From positions 1-40,965 of the forward strand of contig JAILNV010000033.1 in the NCBI GenBank assembly GCA_024691125.1: DNA of 40,965 nucleotides, read 5' to 3'. The DNA is from Lachnospiraceae bacterium. Lineage in GTDB: Bacteria > Bacillota > Clostridia > Lachnospirales > Lachnospiraceae. Positions 34,453-40,965 of the stretch are shown here, piece by piece; positions within the stretch are counted from its first letter, which is position 1; the number at the start of each line of letters is the position of its first letter. The notes below the pieces were generated by a model that saw only the letters and a program-made list of their open reading frames with translations, ran no database searches and was not told the DNA's origin. Made by a program: the position numbers and the translations under genes.

Positions 34453-35193
34453 ATGTACAGTTTTAATGCAGAGAAAATAATGAACGAATGTATCGAATGG
34501 ATAAGAGACTGGTTTGACAAGAACGGACCCGAATCACCGGCTGTACTCGGGATTTCAGGTGGTAAAGATTCAACTGTAACGGCCGCACTGCTGGTCGCTG
34601 CCCTCGGAAAGGAGCGCGTGATAGGCGTTCTTATGCCTAATGGAATTCAGGCAGACATAGCCGATTCCAGAGAGGTTGTTGAGCATCTCGGAATAAGGAA
34701 CTATACGATTGATATATCAGGCGCAGTTTCTTCTTTATTGGATGAAATGGAAAGCAAAAACATAGGCGTGACCGACCAGTCAAGGATCAACCTGCCTCCA
34801 AGGATCCGAATGTCCACCGTATATGCCGTTTCCCAGTGCCACAACGGACGCGTTGCAAACACCTGTAATCTTTCGGAAGACTGGGTGGGATACAGCACAA
34901 GATACGGTGATGCTGCCGGAGATTTCAGCCCCCTTTCCCACCTGACCGTAACCGAAGTAAAACAGATCGGAAGGCTGCTCGACATCCCCCTCCATCTTGT
35001 TGACAAGGTTCCGTCCGATGGTCTTTGCGGCAAAACCGATGAGGATAATCTGGGGTTCACCTATGCGGTTCTTGATAAGTATATAAGAGAAGGCATTATC
35101 GATGATCCGGCAACCAAAGAACTGATTGACAGGAAACATGCTCAGAATCTCTTCAAGCTTCAGCTTATGCCCGGCTTCGAACCTGATATTTAA
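34453..35193 (+). CDS. nadE: Ammonia-dependent NAD synthetase
   Basis: Final step of NAD synthesis: nicotinic acid adenine dinucleotide, ATP and ammonia give NAD. It is cytoplasmic. At 246 residues it matches the short ammonia-dependent form without an N-terminal glutaminase. The ATP pyrophosphatase P-loop is VLGISGGKDSTVTAALL (about residues 31-47). Conserved R-motifs and NTCNLSEDWVGYSTRYGDAAGDFSPL follow, then VPSDGLCGKTDEDNLGFTY and the C-terminal RKHAQNLFK. AAAGGAGAA lies 6 nt before the ATG. It is the only plus-strand gene in the last 12 kb and stands alone, converging with the DtxR-type regulator at a shared terminator. Confidence 0.94.
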   Translation: MYSFNAEKIMNECIEWIRDWFDKNGPESPAVLGISGGKDSTVTAALLVAALGKERVIGVLMPNGIQADIADSREVVEHLGIRNYTIDISGAVSSLLDEMESKNIGVTDQSRINLPPRIRMSTVYAVSQCHNGRVANTCNLSEDWVGYSTRYGDAAGDFSPLSHLTVTEVKQIGRLLDIPLHLVDKVPSDGLCGKTDEDNLGFTYAVLDKYIREGIIDDPATKELIDRKHAQNLFKLQLMPGFEPDI

Positions 35194-35202
35194 AGTATAC
35201 GA

Positions 35203-35240
35203 AAAGTCCGGTTTCTGTTAGTCAACCGGACTTTGTTATA
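35203..35240. terminator. Terminator between convergent nadE and the DtxR-type gene
   Basis: AAAGTCCGGTT (35203-35213) is the exact complement of AACCGGACTTT (35224-35234). The A and T ends make it usable in both directions, fitting the convergent genes on either side. Confidence 0.75.
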
Positions 35241-35283
35241 CTTCCGCATGTAATATGCCATCAGAGTCTCGGTGAAAATACTA

Positions 35284-35682
35284 TCACAAGAATCTGGCGT
35301 CGAGTTTTTTAAGGTATGCCGTTATTTTATTAAAACTGTCCTCCGATATAATATGCTCCATCTGACAGGCCTCTTCTTCGGCTACCTTGTCATCTACACC
35401 GGCCATAACAAGCCATTCCTTAAAAAAAGAGTGCTTGTTATATGTTTTACCGGCAATATCTTTTCCTTTTTCGGTCAAAAGGATACTGCCATCATCTCTT
35501 TCAATATACCCTTCTTCCTCAAGTTTCTTTAATGCTATACTGGCGCTGGGTTTAGAGAAACCAAGCTGTACCGCAACATCGGTTGACCTGCATGTCCCGT
35601 TTTTGTTTATCTGTATAAGGATTGCCTCCAGGTAATCCTCTTTTGATTTTCCGATTGATACGTTCTCCGTTTTACCCGTCAT
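35284..35682 (-). CDS. DtxR/MntR-family metal-dependent transcriptional repressor
   Basis: A 132-residue iron- or manganese-responsive DNA-binding protein. Residues 12-75 are the winged helix (KSKEDYLEAILIQIN, STDVAVQLGFSKPSASIALKKLEEEGYIERD). Residues 80-120 are the dimer and metal-binding region (FFKEWLVMAGVDDKVAEEEACQMEH), with Cys, Glu and His in CQMEH matching the ligand region of the family. There is no SH3-like third domain, so it is of the short MntR type. An inverted repeat TTAGTC-AA-GACTAA sits at its predicted transcription start, which suggests autoregulation. No metal transporter lies beside it, but a CDF exporter is at 19.0 kb. Confidence 0.87.
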   Translation of the reverse strand: MTGKTENVSIGKSKEDYLEAILIQINKNGTCRSTDVAVQLGFSKPSASIALKKLEEEGYIERDDGSILLTEKGKDIAGKTYNKHSFFKEWLVMAGVDDKVAEEEACQMEHIISEDSFNKITAYLKKLDARFL

Positions 35683-35788
35683 CTTATTATTCCCGGCTAT
35701 GTAGCCTTAAATTATCGTGTCTGAAGATATGTCTGACTTTTCTTCCGCTGCAAACGATAAGCCGTTTTCAAATGCATGTTTTCAGATG

Positions 35789-35836
35789 TTAGTCAAGACT
35801 AATAAACAGTATATACCTTTGATCAATAATTAACAA
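35789..35836 (-). promoter_or_regulatory. Promoter and candidate operator of the DtxR-type gene
   Basis: Read on the minus strand, TTGTTA (35836-35831) and TATACT (35813-35808) are spaced by 17 nt. The palindrome TTAGTC-nn-GACTAA (35789-35802) covers the expected start point, a position where a repressor would block initiation. DtxR-family boxes often have a TTAG...CTAA outline. Confidence 0.6.
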
Positions 35837-35904
35837 TACCTTTAAGATTTTTCTTTATCTGTTTTACGGGTAATTCATTCTCTTTAAATCATCCATAAAA
35901 GTCG

Positions 35905-37407
35905 TCATTCCCACAAACCGCCCCAGACTTCATCGCACAATTTGTCACAATATACAAGTGAAAAATCCGAATCATGTTTCAGTATTTCATTTTCAGCTGC
36001 CAAATCATCAGTATATTCACTTAAGGGATATATTGTTATTCCTCCTTTTTTCTTTATCAGATGACAGACAAGCGCTTCTACTCCATAATCCATGATCTTA
36101 ACACTCCCTGTATCATCCAATCCTATATCCACCCTTGCCATTCCCCCTATAACTCTGTTCGAGACCCCATGTCCCGTTCCGGATGTCCAGTTTACATAAT
36201 TTCCCAAGGAATAATAAACCAGCATTTTGTTTCCGCTTTCCTCATCCTCCAACCATTCTATCGGTTCAATAACATGCGGATGGGTTCCTATGACAAGGTC
36301 AACCCCGTTCTCAAGAAACAGGCGGGACCATTCTTTCTGTTCAGAGCTTTCAAGGAGACTGTACTCAGTTCCCCAGTGTGGACAAACTACCGTAAAATCA
36401 GCCAGCTCCTCAGCCCGTTCTATATCACGCTCAATTTTTTCCTTATCATTAAGAAGGTCAACTGACCACTTCATACCGGCGGGGGGATTTATTCCATTGG
36501 TTCCATATGTATAGTTAAGGAAGGCTATCTTGATTCCGTTTACTTCCGAAATATAGATTTTTTCACTGTCAGCTTCTGAATCATGTATTCCAAGAACTTC
36601 TATCTCAGGATGTTCCTTTCCCCAGTATCCCATACAGTTTATGAGTCCCTTCTTGCCGCGATCCAGCGCATGATTCGTTGCATGACAAACAATATCGAAA
36701 CCCGCATCTGCCAATGCATCTCCTATTTCATACGGAGCATTAAATGATGGATACCCCGTAATCCCCAACTGTTCTCCGCCAATAATAACCTCCTGATTAA
36801 CTATTGCAATATCAGCCAAAGTCAATTCATCCCTTGTATGCTCAAACAAAGGAGAATAGTCATACACTCCCTTTTCTTTCTCAAAGCACGTATTAACTGC
36901 ATCATGAAGCAAAATATCACCAACCATAACAAGCTTTACTCCGGTTCGGTCGCCTTTGTCATCTCCATCATCTCTGACATTTTTATTATCTTTGGCATCT
37001 TCATAATCCTTATCATCTTTATCATCCTTGTCAGCTCTATTATCCTTGTCATCTCTATCATCCTTGTCATCTCTATCATCCTTGTTGTCTCTATCCTCTA
37101 TCTTGTTTTCTAACCTTTGGGCATTTATATTTCCGTTGCTCCTGTGCTGCTCACTACCTGTTTCATTCCCTGCTCTGTTGATATTCTCAACTGTTTCCTT
37201 TACAGCCCGGGGTTCATTTTTTGATAGTTCTGTTCCATTTCCTCCGGCCTCTTCAACTTGCCTTTCTTCATTTAATTCATCAGCTAAGTTATTTCTACCT
37301 TCACACGCCGTCAGCATAAGACATATCATCAAGGAAAAGATCAGATACATTTTCATATGCTTTAATTCGTTTTTGATTGTCTTTATGAGTATATAAATAT
37401 CAGCCAT
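35905..37407 (-). CDS. CapA-like lipoprotein (poly-gamma-glutamate capsule synthesis family)
   Basis: A 500-residue surface lipoprotein. The signal peptide ends in a lipobox, LTAC, with Cys35. The better start may be Met18 (37356), which gives a standard lipoprotein signal MKMYLIFSLMICLMLTAC; neither start has a strong ribosome site. Residues 40-155 are a low-complexity linker, with 104-152 almost all Asp, Lys, Arg and Asn. Residues 156 onward form the CapA/PGA_cap metallophosphatase-like domain: KLVMVGDILLHD, VNQEV, CHATNHALDRGKKG, CPHWGTEYS and GTHPHVIEPIEW. The family is linked to polyglutamate capsule synthesis or export, but no capB/capC gene is near, so the polymer is unknown. Confidence 0.88.
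   Translation of the reverse strand: MADIYILIKTIKNELKHMKMYLIFSLMICLMLTACEGRNNLADELNEERQVEEAGGNGTELSKNEPRAVKETVENINRAGNETGSEQHRSNGNINAQRLENKIEDRDNKDDRDDKDDRDDKDNRADKDDKDDKDYEDAKDNKNVRDDGDDKGDRTGVKLVMVGDILLHDAVNTCFEKEKGVYDYSPLFEHTRDELTLADIAIVNQEVIIGGEQLGITGYPSFNAPYEIGDALADAGFDIVCHATNHALDRGKKGLINCMGYWGKEHPEIEVLGIHDSEADSEKIYISEVNGIKIAFLNYTYGTNGINPPAGMKWSVDLLNDKEKIERDIERAEELADFTVVCPHWGTEYSLLESSEQKEWSRLFLENGVDLVIGTHPHVIEPIEWLEDEESGNKMLVYYSLGNYVNWTSGTGHGVSNRVIGGMARVDIGLDDTGSVKIMDYGVEALVCHLIKKKGGITIYPLSEYTDDLAAENEILKHDSDFSLVYCDKLCDEVWGGLWE
37035..37094 (-). repeat. 18-bp tandem repeat in the CapA-like gene
   Basis: CTCTAT recurs at 37035, 37053, 37071 and 37089 on the plus strand, each time followed by an ATCCTTGT-type tail. 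A degenerate continuation reaches down to about 36950. It encodes the hexapeptide series DDKDDR. The period is a multiple of three, so repeat gain or loss changes only linker length. Confidence 0.8.
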
Positions 37408-39215
37408 ATCTTATTTTCTCGAAAGAATTATAATCCAAATAATTCAGATCTTCATTTTATTCATATGGTTATTTTACTACCTTGACCATAACTTTATCAA
37501 CTAATTTCATGTTTCTCCAAGACAGGAAAACCTAAATATATATCACGTGTTTCTATTTATTACGAAACATTCTTAAATGCAGCAGCTTTTTTCAACAGGA
37601 TTTTGATTTTCCGTCCTCTCCTCCCTGTTTCATGGTGTACTGCACAGCTTTTGGATCTCGTTCTTGGTCAATAATGTTTTCCAAGTATAAATACGCCTCT
37701 TTTTATCTGGTCAATATCCAAATCCTTAAATATATTCATTTCGGATGATTTCTACAAGCCACAATATCATCTGCAAAAACAATTAAAAGTTCTTTCTACA
37801 TACAGTAAAATATTAATTTATGTATTCATCAATACCAAAAGTATTATACAAAACAATTTCCAGATATACTTCTATAAAGGAATGACTTAAAACAATTTAC
37901 TGTTCAAGTCATTTTCTGTTTTAAATTCGTCAGTGTTCTTCAAAATATGAAATTTAATCAGTTTTTGCTCAGGTTCCAATTCACATTCATTTAGTCTGCA
38001 TTCAGTAGCATGATATTATACTGACTTGAATTTCTGTGTTTTTACTCATCCATACAATCAGGAAGCCCTTATTTATCCCAAGTATTTCGACCATTTTTTG
38101 TATAACAAATATTGCCAATATTCAAACAATCTATTTATTGATCATAAAGGAACAATCATAACAAAAATCCATTACTATACATCCCCATAATTGACCATCA
38201 TACATATTCAGAACTCAAATACATCTGCTCAATCAAAAGGAACTATCAATATTTTGTATCCCGATCGATTAATTTAAATTATCATAGAATCGACCTTTCA
38301 TTTATCAAGCACATTAATACCGGTAGTCCAGGTAAACATGGAACTCAATTTTTCCACAGATGCATCAACCATAATTCTCTAATTATCTCAAACTATTTCT
38401 TTCAGTTATCGACTGCATAGTGATTTCGTTCAGCCTATGCAAATTTTCAATAGAACCAGATCTTTATGCTCTATAGATCGGATGTTTTTTAAGTCAGATT
38501 TCCGAAACTACATTCGACTCTATATCGCATTTTACTACTCATCATCCAAACTTCAACATCAATTTCTTTTCTGTTTTTGTCCAATTGACTTTTTAATGGT
38601 TTTATATATTAACCCGGTAATATTCAATTCTTTATAAAGAACAAATAAATATAAGCCAAAAGTTGACCCGGTATAGATAATCAAAAAAAGATAAAAATTC
38701 TCTTAAGAATTCCTCTTCTCTTTTCATTGCAAATTTCAAGTCAATATTAATTGTTAAGATTTCACATCTCAACCTATACTTCCAAAACAAACATTTATAG
38801 AATCATTACTTTTATATGTATTTCGATGTACATGTCAGTACATACAAAATAACTCCTCAATAACCAACATAATACAATTTCCAAAATCAATCTCCATATT
38901 ATTTGAATATAAATTCCAGTCATATAATTATTAATATATAGTCAATTTATTATAATTATTCCGATCAAAACAAACAAAAAAAGTACTCAGCTTTCGTCAA
39001 TAAATTCAAATCATTTATACTTATTGCCATAACATTTTTATATTATTTCACACGAAATTACTCTTAAGTTATTTGCTGCTCCGGCTCGTATTTTGATCCA
39101 AAAAATTTTCTTTTCTGGTTTTTTCAGAATGCTTTTTCATTATATATTGTTTGAGATATTTTCATATTTGTTCTATGCAGATCCCGGAATCAACAGATGA
39201 ATTTTACATATTAAA

Positions 39216-39251
39216 ATTATTTCTATTACATTTTTCAGTAATAGAAATAAT
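39216..39251. repeat. 14-bp perfect AT-rich hairpin
   Basis: ATTATTTCTATTAC (39216-39229) and GTAATAGAAATAAT (39238-39251) are exactly complementary, with an 8-nt loop. TGAAAAATT follows, with no clear U tract on the plus strand. Confidence 0.7.
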
Positions 39252-40160
39252 GAAAAATTCAACAATACTTTTTTACTGATCCAGGGAATAAATAACAAAG
39301 AATTTTAAGAACAATAATTCGGAATTCGAATATCTTTTCGATATGTTTTTGATTAAAATATAAATGGAATTAATTTTAGAATCTGAACTGATATTCTATT
39401 TGATGATATTTATATATCCCTTCTAAACATTATGTTCTATGACAGGTATTTTAGATGTGTTTAGATTATCAAAACAAAATTACGTTCGAAAGATATATGT
39501 AATTTATAATCAGAGGAATTTCAATTTAGCCGAAAGGATTATATTCAGTATTGTGTTGTCATGTGCAACAAATGTGTATTATCAGGTATTAATATTTCCT
39601 GATTTATGATTTCGATAAAATTTTCGATATACAAAAACCCACTATATGTTCGAAAAAAAATACGACCACAAAACCAGCAATTATAATAGTAGTAATACCG
39701 ATCATATATGTCGAATGTTTATTCACACTTGAACATATTTTCAAAGATAAATCCTGATTTCAAAATACAAAGAATTTATATTCTACAAACAAATTTTCTA
39801 ATACTTTTCTTTTATCCGAAATTAATGTTGACAACTGTTAGATCGTTACAAATCCCTTCTTTATAAATATATTTTTATCATTGGATTTAATTCTTTTCTT
39901 ATCTCAATCCTATTTTAATTCTATATCGACAATGTCGGTCAGCAACATTGCCCTACGGAACCGAATTTAAATTTCACTTCATTAACCAAATTGATTTCTT
40001 CTATTTAAACACAGCTCTTATCTCTTCTTATATAATACTGGAATTCCTGTCATCTTCAAAGCAGAATTTCAAATACTATTCAGTCGAACCTGAAGTATAT
40101 AATGTATTATGTTCAGTCAGGTAATACAAACTATAATAAGTCAACTCTATATAATACAAA

Positions 40161-40213
40161 GTTTATATGTTTGATATCCCATATTACAAAAAAGAGTTTA
40201 TATGTTTGATATC
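40161..40213. repeat. 18-bp direct repeat
   Basis: GTTTATATGTTTGATATC occurs at 40161-40178 and again at 40196-40213, each preceded by a similar ATAC/TTACAAA stretch. It looks like a local duplication of about 35 bp. Confidence 0.8.
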
Positions 40214-40965
40214 TTTTCTTAATAGGTACTTCAACCCATCTCTTAATATATACTTTATATCATTTTTTCAAAATGTCAAGCAGAAACTTTTTTAAGAAGG
40301 ATCTTCTATTCTTTCACTATATCCGCATCTGATTACCAATATTACCAAAGTCATTACTAACGTCTCTGGTAAGGCTTTCAGGACAAACAATTTCATACGA
40401 TAAAGTTGACCATATATAAAGTATTAATTTTGTGCATTTAAATTTAATATCAAATTTAAAACTCTTATAAGTCTAATAATTTCTTTGCATTTTGACTTTT
40501 GAATATAATCCAAAAATCCTATTATCAAAACTGTCTTTCATAGAATATCGTTCCTAATCAATTTATTAACCTGTATACGGCTCCGGATAAATTCATATAT
40601 TTCATACTATTTTCAAATCTTTGCAGCTAACCCATGGAAATGTCTACTGATTTAAATTGACCAGTTAATCAGAGATATACTTATTTCACATTTGGACAAA
40701 AAACATAACTACTTATATTGGCTAACACTTCTCATAAAAAGACATCATATAAATCAACTAAAAATTCTACTGATTTCGATTCCTTTACCGCAGTCTATAT
40801 TGAATTAAAAAACAAATTTGTGATCATTATGAATTTGATCAATTTAATATAGACAGTATCGATTTTGACCCTATATATCTTTCTTTTAAGATTAATTATG
40901 CTGACTCAAAACTTCTAATAATTTTAACAATAGTCTATAGCAACAATCAGCTAATATAATTGACC

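Larger units (their letters stand above)
37408..40965. other. Gene-free, very AT-rich and G-poor region
   Basis: About 3.5 kb to the window end without a credible gene. Stops are frequent in all frames; the longest open frame (38437-38637) has 66 codons, no ribosome site and low-complexity composition. The plus strand is strikingly poor in G: 38161-38220 has 2 G and 16 C, and 38881-38940 has 2 G and 9 C. Local structures are listed separately (39216-39251, 40161-40213), plus a dyad CTGAA / TTCAG around ATAAT / ATTAT at 40090-40116. It could be a decayed region, a non-coding chromosomal landmark or foreign DNA joined by assembly. Confidence 0.8.

Noticed and set aside
38437-38637. 66-codon open frame in the AT-rich tract
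   Set aside because: No ribosome site, low-complexity Phe/Tyr/Ser content and a length expected by chance.
40090-40116. dif-like site (TATTATGT core)
   Set aside because: Only the right half resembles dif. The left half does not fit the XerC arm, and the sequence is better described as a short palindrome.

Overview
The window looks like chromosomal DNA of a Gram-positive anaerobe of the Clostridia, most probably Lachnospiraceae (Butyrivibrio-like). This is inferred from the strong AGGAGG ribosome sites, sigma-A promoters, a type III glutamine synthetase, an Amt-PII fusion, an AGCS symporter and a large secreted subtilase with bacterial Ig-like repeats. I see no rRNA, tRNA, CRISPR array, prophage or intact transposase gene.

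Layout. 1-0.4 kb: C-terminal end of an unrecognised protein. 0.5-6.0 kb: a 1841-residue secreted S8 protease ending in a perfect 33-bp inverted repeat. 6.1-12.1 kb: nitrogen block, with glutamine synthetase III, an Amt transporter fused to a PII protein, and purF. The synthetase leader carries two tandem terminators, and one of them resembles a hairpin in the amt leader. 12.2-17.6 kb: a single polypeptide joining an amino-acid permease to GGDEF, receiver, degenerate GGDEF and EAL domains, overlapping by 8 nt an alanine-type sodium symporter. 17.7-23.5 kb: a FliB-like Cys-rich protein, a cation efflux protein and a 1112-residue MscS-type channel with two extracytoplasmic sensor-like regions. 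23.7-28.3 kb: cobI/cbiL, then a sulfur amino acid block (metY, a LysR regulator, cysK) with a candidate LysR operator in front of cysK. 28.4-34.0 kb, mainly minus strand: KtrA-like potassium gating protein, a small membrane protein, a HAD phosphatase and a hybrid histidine kinase. 34.4-37.4 kb: nadE, a DtxR/MntR-type regulator with an apparent autoregulatory site, and a CapA-like lipoprotein with an 18-bp repeat tract. 37.4-41.0 kb: about 3.5 kb of very AT-rich, G-poor DNA without a credible gene.

Two themes stand out. First, several signalling proteins fuse transport or channel modules with sensing modules (permease/c-di-GMP, sensor/MscS, Amt/PII). Second, the intergenic DNA is rich in structured elements of at least three kinds: a roughly 150-bp three-hairpin element in two copies with compensatory base changes, MITE-like elements with TAACTATTCAGAACA ends, and GGGGACCAGGGGAC-type REP sequences. 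Genes run almost entirely on the plus strand up to 28.3 kb and mostly on the minus strand after that, and the gene-free tail is C-rich over G on the plus strand. That pattern would fit convergent replication, but it is only an inference.
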